In this document: piece after piece, positions 1 to 5,654 of the stretch
Numbering within the stretch: the first letter of the stretch is position 1
Layout of the letters: each line of letters starts with the position of its first letter
Notes under the pieces: model-generated
Told to the model about the DNA's origin: nothing
What the model saw: only the letters and a program-made list of their open reading frames with translations
Databases searched by the model: none
Assembly (NCBI GenBank): GCA_017354065.1
Contig: JAFMRN010000171.1
Location: forward strand, 1 to 5,654
Length of the DNA: 5,654 bases
Direction of reading: 5' to 3'
From: Solirubrobacterales bacterium
GTDB lineage: Bacteria; Actinomycetota; Thermoleophilia; Solirubrobacterales; Solirubrobacteraceae
Made by a program: the position numbers and the translations under genes

Positions 1-1003
1 CCCATCCGGCGAGCCTCGATGCGGCGCGGGGCGTGAAGTACGGGTCGGCGCCAACCGACAGCGCCGTCACCTCGCCCGCGAGGCCCCTGAGGGTCCCAAG
101 CACCGATTCAGCCAGGGCGCTGACGTGATAGCCGCCCTCCAGGACTGCACCTACCGGCACCGCGAGCAGGTCGGCAGCTTCGCGGACATGCGCCGCCAGC
201 TGGGCGAAATCCTCGCTCTCCAGCCGGCAGCCGCCGAGCGGATCCAGACGGTGGGCGTCAAAGCCCGCCGAGATCAAGATCAGCTGCGGCTCGAACCTGA
301 TCACGACCGGCAACAGCACGTGCTCGAGCATCGAGAGCCACAGGTCGCCGTCAGAGCCTGCCTGAACCGGCAGGTTGACCGTGTAGCCGTAACCCTCACC
401 GCACCCGGATTCCGATGCGCTGCCGGTCCACGGATAGAGGCCCTGCTGGTGGATCGATGTGTAGAGCACGTCTGGACGGTGGCTGAAGACCGCTGCTGTG
501 CCGTTGCCGTGGTGAACGTCCCAGTCGATGATCGCGACCCGTTTGAGCCCGAGCTCGCGGACTGCCAGCTCGGCTGCGACCGCGACGTTGTTGAACAGGC
601 AGAAGCCCATCGCTCGCTTGGGAGTGGCGTGGTGCCCGGACGGGCGCAGCCCACTGAAGCCGACACGGTCCTCACCGCTGAGCAGCGCCCGCACCATCGC
701 CGTGGCGCCGCCGGCGGCGTGCAGCGCCGCCTCATAGGAGCACGCGCTCACGTATGTGTCGCCATCGATCTCACCGCCTCCGGCAGCGCATAGAGCCTGT
801 ATTCGCGACCGCAGCTCGGGGGTGTGGACGAGTGCCAGCTCAGACCCGGATGCGGCGGGCGCGATCCGCACCTCTGCGCCGGCCCAGTCGCGAGCTGACA
901 GCAGCGATTCGATCGCACGGATGCGATCAGGCGTGTCAGGGTGCTCGGCGAGCCACGCGGTTGGGTCATGGTTGCTCGCCGCGGGGTGGCGGAAATGCAG
1001 CAT
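1..1003 (-). CDS. Histone deacetylase family (zinc-dependent deacetylase/amidohydrolase), 3' end cut by the window edge
   Basis: I translated this by hand from the ATG at 1003-1001; 334 codons are visible and the C-terminus lies beyond base 1. The arginase/HDAC-fold signatures occur in order. HPDTPDRIRAIE (residues 21-32) matches the N-terminal HPExPERL motif. RPSGHHA (120-126) carries the catalytic His-His pair H124/H125, and GFCLFNN (133-139) follows. DWDVHHGNGT (160-169) supplies zinc ligands D162 and H164. SAGFDAHRLDPLGG (245-258) supplies zinc ligand D249, and LEGGY (288-292) supplies the catalytic tyrosine Y292. With all key residues present it should be an active cytosolic metalloenzyme that removes acyl groups from lysine side chains or from small amines. 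Bacterial members include AcuC-like lysine deacetylases and acetylpolyamine amidohydrolases, and sequence alone does not settle the substrate. Small departures from consensus are S122 where Pro is usual and A170 where Gln is usual. It starts 6 bp after the flavoprotein stop with only a weak AGG upstream, so it is probably the last visible gene of a three-gene operon. Confidence 0.93.
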   Translation of the reverse strand, partial: MLHFRHPAASNHDPTAWLAEHPDTPDRIRAIESLLSARDWAGAEVRIAPAASGSELALVHTPELRSRIQALCAAGGGEIDGDTYVSACSYEAALHAAGGATAMVRALLSGEDRVGFSGLRPSGHHATPKRAMGFCLFNNVAVAAELAVRELGLKRVAIIDWDVHHGNGTAAVFSHRPDVLYTSIHQQGLYPWTGSASESGCGEGYGYTVNLPVQAGSDGDLWLSMLEHVLLPVVIRFEPQLILISAGFDAHRLDPLGGCRLESEDFAQLAAHVREAADLLAVPVGAVLEGGYHVSALAESVLGTLRGLAGEVTALSVGADPYFTPRAASRLAGW

Positions 1004-1009
1004 GTCGGC

Positions 1010-2188
1010 CTATCGGGTTGGCGCGAGCGTCGGAACCGAAACGCGGCCGTCGTACAGCGAGGCTAAGGCGGCGCTCAGGTACGGGGCGTCGATCTTCTCG
1101 GCCGGCTCCCACAGCGGTTCGCGACTGACCTGCGAGTCGGCCGGCCTGCCACCGATCAGCCGCGCTTGCATGTACAGCGGCTCGGAGCCTGACAGCAGCG
1201 CGCCGCGCAGGATCGGCTGGAACGGGGCGGCGCGCGTGGAGGCGCCCGCCAACCCCGCGAGCTCAACGGCGACGGCGGCTGCCTGTTGGGCGGCTATTCC
1301 CCCTTGTTTCACCGGATAGCTGGTGATGTCGCCGGCCGCGAACACGCCACTGATCGCTCGGACCTGCCCTTGCGGAGTGGTGGTGATGAACCCGTGTGAG
1401 ACGGTGGAGGGAATGCCTGGGACGGCGTGCCCGTGCAGCGACGGGAGCGCGAAGACACGGTCGACGTAGAGCTCTCCGGGGCCACCGTTAATCCGCACAC
1501 GGCGGGCGGCCGGGACTTGGGGGACGCCGCCGCCGATCTGCTTCACGCCGTGGCGCGCGAGCAGCCGCGCGACGGCGTCTGAGGCCGGCGTTCCGAATAC
1601 CTCCAGCGGCTCTGCCTCCGGCGTCAGGATCGTGATCTGCGGTGCCATGCCCATCGACGCGCCGCGGGTCGCGGTCATCAGCGCGAGCTCATAGACCGGC
1701 AGCGGCCAGCTGAACCCGAGCGGCACCACAAACGCGATCCGCTTGACATACCCGGCTTCCACGTCCTGGATCAGGCCGTGCAACTGCTGGTCGAGACGAG
1801 CCGGATCGAGCGTCGTCGCGTGGCGGTACTGGCTGTACATGCGGGTACCCAGCGCCAGCAGCAGGGCGTCGTAGCTGATCGGCGGTCCGCCGCGGGTGTG
1901 CACCAGGCGCTTGAAGTGGTCGACCCACTCCAGGTGGCGCTGTACGTGGGTGGCACCGGCGGCGTGGGCCAGTTGAGCCAGCGGAAACCGGGCAGCGTGT
2001 CCACCTCCGAACGGCTCGCGCACCGCCAGCGGGCGGTAGACGAACTCGCTGTTCGGAGCCAGCAGGGTTGTCTGCACGTGCTCGCCGCCGCGGTCTGCCA
2101 GCGCGAGCGCCGCCTCAAGCGCAGCGACACCGCCACCCGCGATCAGGACGCGGAAACGAGGCTCGTCAGTGAGGTGTTGAGTGCTCAT
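1010..2188 (-). CDS. FAD/NAD(P)-dependent oxidoreductase, sulfide:quinone reductase-like, lacking all cysteines
   Basis: This 392-residue protein has the two-dinucleotide-binding-domain flavoprotein fold. RVLIAGGGVAALEAALAL (13-30) is the N-terminal FAD Rossmann motif. DALLLALGT (107-115) is the second conserved strand of the family. GVFAAGDIT (281-289) contacts the FAD ribityl/phosphate, and PVKQGGIAAQQAA (292-304) is the C-terminal flavin-site motif. FVYRPLAVREPF (49-60) and the region LTPEAEPLEVFG (188-199) resemble the sulfide:quinone reductase (SQR) and type-2 NADH dehydrogenase superfamily. There is no signal peptide or clear membrane helix; SQR relatives are peripheral membrane proteins. 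I found no cysteine in the translation, whereas canonical SQRs need redox cysteines to oxidise sulfide, so a sulfide role is doubtful. An NAD(P)H- or quinone-linked oxidoreductase of unknown substrate is the safer call. The ATG lies 3 bp after the stress-protein stop (TGA AAC ATG) without a strong Shine-Dalgarno sequence, which suggests translational coupling. Confidence 0.88.
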   Translation of the reverse strand: MSTQHLTDEPRFRVLIAGGGVAALEAALALADRGGEHVQTTLLAPNSEFVYRPLAVREPFGGGHAARFPLAQLAHAAGATHVQRHLEWVDHFKRLVHTRGGPPISYDALLLALGTRMYSQYRHATTLDPARLDQQLHGLIQDVEAGYVKRIAFVVPLGFSWPLPVYELALMTATRGASMGMAPQITILTPEAEPLEVFGTPASDAVARLLARHGVKQIGGGVPQVPAARRVRINGGPGELYVDRVFALPSLHGHAVPGIPSTVSHGFITTTPQGQVRAISGVFAAGDITSYPVKQGGIAAQQAAAVAVELAGLAGASTRAAPFQPILRGALLSGSEPLYMQARLIGGRPADSQVSREPLWEPAEKIDAPYLSAALASLYDGRVSVPTLAPTR

Positions 2189-2191
2189 GTT

Positions 2192-2995
2192 TCAGGCCCG
2201 TTCCAATGCATCGCTCATATGGGTCTCGTGTGAGGTTTGATCTCCCCAGCGCGGGATTCCCGCTGCGCGGGTGACGATCAGCAGCGGTGCGTGCGCGCCG
2301 TGCAGCAACGCACGGCTGACGCTCGGGTGCAAGAGCCGGACCGTCTCTTCGGCGTCTGCGGGAAGGACCAGCAGGTCGAGGCTTTGGATCTTCTCGGACA
2401 CCCAGCCGGTCGGATTCCATGCATAAGCGCTGCGGTGGAAATCCGCCGCGCTGATGCCTTCAAGGATCGATAGCCCCGCGCCCTGGTGCGATGCCATCCG
2501 TCGTGCAATCGCAAGCGCCTGGCGAGTTTCCTCGCTGCCGTCATCGGGGACGCCGATCTGTCTGATCGCGCCGTGATGGCTCTTGTATCCGCGCGGCGCG
2601 ACCGCTACGGCGCAGGGTGCGCGGGAGACCACGCGCGTGAGCCAGTTAGCGACGTCGACGCGGCCAGGCGCGGCATGGCGACCGGAGCCGATCACCAGCA
2701 GGTCCGCGCGGCTCTCCCGGCAGTACTCCGAGAACGCCTCGTGGACGGTCGCCGCGCCCACCGCCTTTGTCACGTCCAGCTTGTTGAGCGCTGCCGCACG
2801 CGCGAGCAGGGTCTCCGCGATCTGGCGCTCGGTGTCGCGCAGTGATTTGTCAACGGCGTGGTCCAGGTTCCGGTAGTCCCGGTGGAAGCGAGCGAGCGTC
2901 AGCTTCGCTCCCTCAGCACACAGCTCGCGGGCGAGCCGAACCGGATCACGGCCACAGTCGCGCCCATCAACCCCTATGACCACGTTTGCAAACAC
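2192..2995 (-). CDS. Universal stress protein with two UspA domains, the second degenerate
   Basis: I chose the GTG at 2995-2993, giving 267 residues. It sits 8 nt downstream of GGAAGG (3009-3004) and puts the first strand, ANVVIGVDG (3-11), at the protein start, as is usual for this family. An upstream ATG at 3145 would add 50 residues rich in Pro, Gly, Thr and Arg with no resemblance to the fold. Domain 1 (about 1-137) ends in ADLLVIGSGRHAAPGRV (97-113) and APCAVAVAPRGY (126-137). Its nucleotide loop departs from the usual G-x2-G-x9-G-S/T pattern. Domain 2 (about 142-245) begins IRQIGVPDDGSEETRQAL (144-161) and ends SVSRALLHGAHAPLLIV (225-241). It is short and has lost the glycine loop, with LPADAEETVRLL at that place (211-222). 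UspA proteins are cytosolic stress-survival factors, some of which bind ATP; no enzymatic role can be claimed. It leads the minus-strand operon and is divergent from phosphoketolase. Confidence 0.88.
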   Translation of the reverse strand: MFANVVIGVDGRDCGRDPVRLARELCAEGAKLTLARFHRDYRNLDHAVDKSLRDTERQIAETLLARAAALNKLDVTKAVGAATVHEAFSEYCRESRADLLVIGSGRHAAPGRVDVANWLTRVVSRAPCAVAVAPRGYKSHHGAIRQIGVPDDGSEETRQALAIARRMASHQGAGLSILEGISAADFHRSAYAWNPTGWVSEKIQSLDLLVLPADAEETVRLLHPSVSRALLHGAHAPLLIVTRAAGIPRWGDQTSHETHMSDALERA

Positions 2996-3003
2996 TTGAA
3001 TGA

Positions 3004-3009
3004 CCTTCC
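3004..3009 (-). promoter_or_regulatory. Ribosome binding site deciding the stress-protein start
   Basis: The minus strand reads GGAAGG here, followed by an 8-nt spacer (TCATTCAA) and then GTG at 2995. It is the best Shine-Dalgarno match near any candidate start of this gene. The alternatives lack one: GTG at 3022 and ATG at 3145 have no comparable purine-rich stretch at the right distance. Confidence 0.6.
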
Positions 3010-3045
3010 GATCGACTGTCACCAAGGTATGTCTGTGCGCGTCCG

Positions 3046-3071
3046 GGAACCTCGGGATCTGACCGCCGGTC
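3046..3071 (+). promoter_or_regulatory. Possible extracytoplasmic-function (ECF) sigma promoter towards phosphoketolase
   Basis: GGAAC at 3046-3050 (GGGAACC in context) is followed after 16 bp by CGGTC at 3067-3071. ECF and SigE/SigH-type promoters often carry GGAAC at -35 and a CGTT- or CGTC-like -10 at about this distance. The -10 match is imperfect, and such a short pattern can occur by chance in GC-rich DNA. If real, transcription would start near 3078 and leave an untranslated leader of roughly 95 nt. Confidence 0.2.
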
Positions 3072-3121
3072 GGCCGCGTGCCTGCCCCCGTCGGCTGCGG
3101 CGTTACCCGGATGCCCCGAGC

Positions 3122-3129
3122 GCACGTGC
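3122..3129. repeat. 8-bp perfect palindrome GCACGTGC
   Basis: GCACGTGC is self-complementary and lies about 45 bp before the phosphoketolase start, a plausible operator position. It is short enough to be chance, and no second copy was noticed in the intergenic region. Confidence 0.2.
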
Positions 3130-3174
3130 TGCCCACACTGCTCATATGTCAATAGCGTCCCCGGCCCGCGTCTG

Positions 3175-5523
3175 ATGCTGACAGTCGAGGCGCTAGCTCG
3201 GATCGACCGCTGGTGGCGTGCGGCCAATTACCTGTCAGTCGGGCAGATTTACCTACGCGCGAATCCGTTGTTGACCGAGCCGCTGGCGCCGGAGCACATC
3301 AAGCCGCGGCTGCTCGGCCACTGGGGCACCACCCCGGGTTTGAATTTCATCTATGCGCACATGAACCACGCGATCCAGACGCGTGACATCAACGCGATGT
3401 TCGTTACCGGCCCCGGGCACGGCGGTCCGGCACTCATAGCTTCGGCGTACCTTGATGGCACCTACAGCGAGGTCTACCCCCACGTAGGCCAGAACCTGAC
3501 AGGCTTGGCGCGGCTGTTCCGGCAGTTCTCATTTCCCGGCGGAGTCCCGAGCCACGTGGCGGCGGAAACGCCGGGCTCGATCCATGAGGGCGGAGAGCTG
3601 GGTTACAGCCTGGCGCACGCCTACGGCGCGGTGTTGGACAACCCGGATCTGCTGGCGGTGTGCGTGATCGGTGACGGAGAGGCGGAGACTGGGCCGCTGG
3701 CCGCCAGCTGGCATTCCAACAAGTTCCTGTCACCGCGCAGTGACGGCGCCGTACTTCCGATCCTTCACCTCAACGGTTACAAGATCGCCAACCCGACGCT
3801 GCTCGCACGGATCCCGGGGTCGGAGCTTGCGGCCCTGCTGACCGGCTATGGCTACTCCCCGCGCTTTGTGCGCGGCACAGACCCCGAGCTGATGCACCGG
3901 CTGATGGCAGAGACACTCGACCATGCACTGAGCGCGATCGCCAGCATCCAGGCCGATGCGCGCGCGGGGGTGCGCCGCGCGCGGGCTGCCTGGCCGATGA
4001 TCGTGCTGGAGACCCCCAAAGGCTGGACCGGGCCGAAGCTGGTCGACGGGCTCCCGGCTGAGGGCTCCTTCCGCTCCCATCAGGTGCCGCTGGCGGGCGT
4101 GCGCGACCACGCCGAGCACCTGGCGCAGCTGGAGTCGTGGCTGCGCTCCTACCGGCCAGAAGAGCTGTTCGGGGTCGACGGTGCGCCGTTCCCGGAGGTG
4201 ACCGCCCTGGCCCCCGACGGCGATAGGCGCATGTCTGCCAATCCGCACGCGAACGGTGGCCGGCTCACACACGACCTCGAGTTACCCGACTTTCGTGACT
4301 ACGGCGTGCCGGTGCCGGTGCCGGCCCAGACCAGCTCTGAGGCAACGCGGGTACTTGCGAGCTGGCTCGCCGACGTTGTCGCCAACAACCCGAACAATTT
4401 CCGGATCGTCGGACCGGATGAGACGCTGTCCAACCGGCTCGGCGCCGTATTTGACCGCACCGCCCGCGTCTGGGAGGCCGAGCTCCAGGATGACGACGAT
4501 CACCTCGCGCCCGACGGCCGCGTCATGGAGGTGCTCTCAGAGCACGTCTGCGAAGGCTGGCTGGAGGGCTACCTGCTGAGCGGCCGCCATGGCCTGTTCA
4601 ACTGCTATGAGGCCTTCATCCACATCGTCGACTCGATGTTCAACCAGCACGCCAAGTGGCTGAAGGTCAGCCGGGGAATTCCATGGCGGGCGCCGGTCCC
4701 GTCACTGAACTACCTGCTCTCAAGCCATGTCTGGCGCCAAGATCACAACGGCTTCTCCCACCAGGACCCGGGCTTCATCGACCATGTCGTCAACAAGAAG
4801 GCCGAGGTTGTCCGCGTATATCTGCCGCCGGACGCTAACTGCCTGCTGTCGGTTGGTGATCACTGCCTCCGCAGCCGCAACTATGTGAACGTGATCATCG
4901 CCGGCAAGCAGCCCGCGCTCAACTACCTGAGCATTGAGGCGGCTGCGCAGCACTGCGCCCGCGGGATCGGGATCTGGGACTGGGCCTCCAACGACAGTCC
5001 CGGCCAGCCCGACGTGGTGCTCGCCTGCGCCGGCGATGTTCCGACGCTTGAAACGCTGGCGGCTGCATCGCTCCTGCGCGAGCGCCTGGCTGAGCTCCGC
5101 GTCCGCGTTGTGAACGTGGTCGATCTGATGCGCCTGGAGCCTGACAGCGAGCATCCTCACGGACTGACCGATTCGGAATTCGACGCGCTGTTCACCACGT
5201 ACGCGCCGGTGATCTTCGCCTTTCACGGTTACCCGTCGCTGATCCACCGGCTCACCTACCGCCGCCGGAACCATGCCAGCTTCCACGTTCGGGGTTACAA
5301 GGAGGAGGGAACCACCACGACCCCGTTTGACATGGTGATGCTCAACGACCTGGACCGCTTCCGTCTCGTGATCGACGTTATCGATCGTGTACCCGGTCTC
5401 GATGACAGCGCGGCGCTGCTGCGCCAGGAGATGGTCGACGTCCGCGGACGCTGCCGGGCCTACACGCGCGAGCACGGAGAAGACCCGCCGGAGATCCGGG
5501 ACTGGACGTGGCCGTCCTTGTAG
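3175..5523 (+). CDS. xfp: Phosphoketolase (xylulose-5-phosphate/fructose-6-phosphate phosphoketolase)
   Basis: This thiamine-diphosphate enzyme splits xylulose-5-phosphate (and in many members fructose-6-phosphate) with phosphate, giving acetyl-phosphate plus glyceraldehyde-3-phosphate (or erythrose-4-phosphate). The 782 residues match the usual length of about 790. N-terminal domain (about 1-355): RAANYLSVGQIYL near 16-28, GHWGTTPG (48-55), TGPGHGGPA, PGSIHEGGELGYSL, and the cofactor motif GDGEAETG (166-173) with LNGYKIAN (199-206). Middle domain (about 365-570): PDETLSNRL (414-422), SEHVCEGWLEGYLLSGRHG (455-473) and SSHVWRQDHNGFSHQDPG (516-533). C-terminal domain (about 575-780): FHVRGYKEEGTTTTPFDM from residue 703. 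No key block is missing. The ATG at 3175 matches the family N-terminus. No in-frame ATG, GTG or TTG lies in the roughly 35 bp before it, and there is no clear Shine-Dalgarno sequence. Acetate kinase follows with a 16-bp overlap, so the acetyl-phosphate can be used for ATP synthesis. Substrate preference between xylulose-5-P and fructose-6-P cannot be read from these motifs. Confidence 0.97.
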   Translation: MLTVEALARIDRWWRAANYLSVGQIYLRANPLLTEPLAPEHIKPRLLGHWGTTPGLNFIYAHMNHAIQTRDINAMFVTGPGHGGPALIASAYLDGTYSEVYPHVGQNLTGLARLFRQFSFPGGVPSHVAAETPGSIHEGGELGYSLAHAYGAVLDNPDLLAVCVIGDGEAETGPLAASWHSNKFLSPRSDGAVLPILHLNGYKIANPTLLARIPGSELAALLTGYGYSPRFVRGTDPELMHRLMAETLDHALSAIASIQADARAGVRRARAAWPMIVLETPKGWTGPKLVDGLPAEGSFRSHQVPLAGVRDHAEHLAQLESWLRSYRPEELFGVDGAPFPEVTALAPDGDRRMSANPHANGGRLTHDLELPDFRDYGVPVPVPAQTSSEATRVLASWLADVVANNPNNFRIVGPDETLSNRLGAVFDRTARVWEAELQDDDDHLAPDGRVMEVLSEHVCEGWLEGYLLSGRHGLFNCYEAFIHIVDSMFNQHAKWLKVSRGIPWRAPVPSLNYLLSSHVWRQDHNGFSHQDPGFIDHVVNKKAEVVRVYLPPDANCLLSVGDHCLRSRNYVNVIIAGKQPALNYLSIEAAAQHCARGIGIWDWASNDSPGQPDVVLACAGDVPTLETLAAASLLRERLAELRVRVVNVVDLMRLEPDSEHPHGLTDSEFDALFTTYAPVIFAFHGYPSLIHRLTYRRRNHASFHVRGYKEEGTTTTPFDMVMLNDLDRFRLVIDVIDRVPGLDDSAALLRQEMVDVRGRCRAYTREHGEDPPEIRDWTWPSL
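4306..4323 (+). repeat. Three tandem GTGCCG hexamers inside xfp
   Basis: Three perfect copies of GTGCCG encode Val-Pro-Val-Pro-Val-Pro (residues 378-383), just where the N-terminal domain passes into the middle domain. The proline-rich stretch is compatible with an interdomain linker. Slippage could change its length in steps of two residues without a frameshift. Confidence 0.5.
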
Positions 5524-5654
5524 TCAACGCCGGGTCCAGCTCGCTGAAGCTGTCGCTGCTTGGTCCCGACTCTGAGGAGCCGCTGATCGCCCGTGAGCTC
5601 GGGGATCAGGACGAGCTGGCGGCCGCGCTCGCCTTGGGGCTGAGCGCGGCCGAC
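5508..5654 (+). CDS. ackA: Acetate kinase, N-terminal 49 residues (cut by the right window edge)
   Basis: Acetate kinase catalyses the reversible transfer of phosphate between acetyl-phosphate and ADP, giving acetate and ATP. From the GTG at 5508 the frame reads MAVLVVNAGSSSLKLSLL (1-18). This is the family's N-terminal strand with the phosphate-contacting N-A-G-S-S-S-x-K signature (N7, S10-S12, K14). The remaining codons run open to base 5654 and end in frame at the edge. GTG is chosen because it places the signature at the usual distance from the start; a CGGG 7 nt upstream could be a weak Shine-Dalgarno sequence. The start lies inside the last codons of phosphoketolase (16-bp overlap in another frame), so the pair is almost certainly co-transcribed and probably translationally coupled. 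Only the N-terminus is visible, so the catalytic Arg/Asp residues further in cannot be checked. Confidence 0.93.
   Translation, partial: MAVLVVNAGSSSLKLSLLGPDSEEPLIARELGDQDELAAALALGLSAAD

Larger units (their letters stand above)
2996..3174. promoter_or_regulatory. Divergent intergenic region between the stress-protein operon and the phosphoketolase operon
   Basis: These 179 bp lie between two genes that point away from each other, so both operon promoters are expected here. No convincing pair of -35/-10 hexamers for a housekeeping sigma factor is visible in either direction. On the minus strand a perfect TTGACA (3152-3147) has no TATAAT-like partner 16-18 bp downstream. A TAnnnT hexamer, TACCTT (3029-3024), lacks a good -35. 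On the plus strand there is a GGAAC-type element, listed separately. Short inverted repeats are GCACGTGC (3122-3129) and GACC-GCC-GGTC (3061-3071). The assignment as a regulatory region rests on geometry, not on a recognised operator. Confidence 0.6.

Noticed and set aside
125..793. Long plus-strand open frame opposite the deacetylase
   Set aside because: It is antisense to a gene with a complete set of HDAC motifs, and its translation shows no recognisable domain. Long antisense frames are expected in high-GC coding DNA.
756..1319. 187-codon plus-strand frame spanning the deacetylase/flavoprotein junction
   Set aside because: It is antisense to two well-supported genes and has low-complexity Ser/Ala/Arg-rich content.
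2214..2221. CTCATATG occurs both here and at 3141-3148, a possible repeated regulatory site
   Set aside because: The copy at 2214-2221 is inside the stress-protein coding sequence, and the flanks do not match beyond a few bases. An 8-bp repeat is expected by chance.
3147..3152. Perfect TTGACA on the minus strand, a candidate -35 for the stress-protein operon
   Set aside because: The hexamers 16-18 bp downstream (AGCACG, GCACGT, CACGTG) do not resemble a -10 box, so it is probably chance.
3730..4272. 180-codon minus-strand open frame opposite xfp
   Set aside because: It lies wholly inside phosphoketolase, and its translation looks like a shadow of the real frame with no family resemblance.
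4720..5475. 251-codon minus-strand open frame opposite xfp
   Set aside because: It mirrors the codon structure of phosphoketolase, whose conserved C-terminal motifs occupy the other strand. No domain or ribosome binding site supports it.
1..5654. Transfer RNA, ribosomal RNA, CRISPR, insertion sequence or strong terminator hairpin
   Set aside because: Nearly all of the window is coding with conserved families, the only gap longer than 6 bp is the 179-bp divergent region, and no cloverleaf, direct-repeat array, terminal inverted repeat or hairpin followed by a T-run was seen.

Overview
This window looks like a chromosomal segment of a high-GC bacterium, most likely an actinobacterium. The GC-rich third codon positions, GTG starts and short intergenic gaps point that way. 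The style of the universal stress protein and flavoprotein recalls Solirubrobacterales/Thermoleophilia, but that is an impression from memory, not a search result. There are five protein-coding genes and no RNA gene, insertion sequence, CRISPR array or phage feature. Both outer genes are cut by the window edges.

Layout. The left half (1-2995) is a tight minus-strand run transcribed right to left. It starts with a tandem universal stress protein (2995-2192), followed after 3 bp by an FAD/NAD(P)-binding oxidoreductase of the sulfide:quinone reductase-like type (2188-1010). After a further 6 bp comes a zinc-dependent histone-deacetylase-family enzyme (1003 to the left edge, 3' end missing). A 179-bp divergent intergenic region (2996-3174) separates this run from a plus-strand pair. 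That pair is a full-length phosphoketolase (3175-5523) and the first 49 codons of acetate kinase (5508 to the right edge), which overlap by 16 bp.

How the genes may work together. Phosphoketolase splits xylulose-5-phosphate and/or fructose-6-phosphate into acetyl-phosphate plus a shorter sugar phosphate. Acetate kinase then converts acetyl-phosphate and ADP to acetate and ATP. Acetyl-phosphate is also a known non-enzymatic acetyl donor to protein lysines. It is therefore notable that the divergent operon ends with a deacetylase-family enzyme with an intact catalytic set and opens with a stress protein. I infer, without proof, a stress or low-oxygen carbon/energy module in which acetyl-phosphate production and deacetylation are linked.

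The most unusual single feature is the middle flavoprotein. It keeps the FAD-binding framework of the sulfide:quinone reductase family but has no cysteine at all, so it cannot use the usual cysteine-based sulfide chemistry. The individual gene families are otherwise well known, and I see no clearly new system here.
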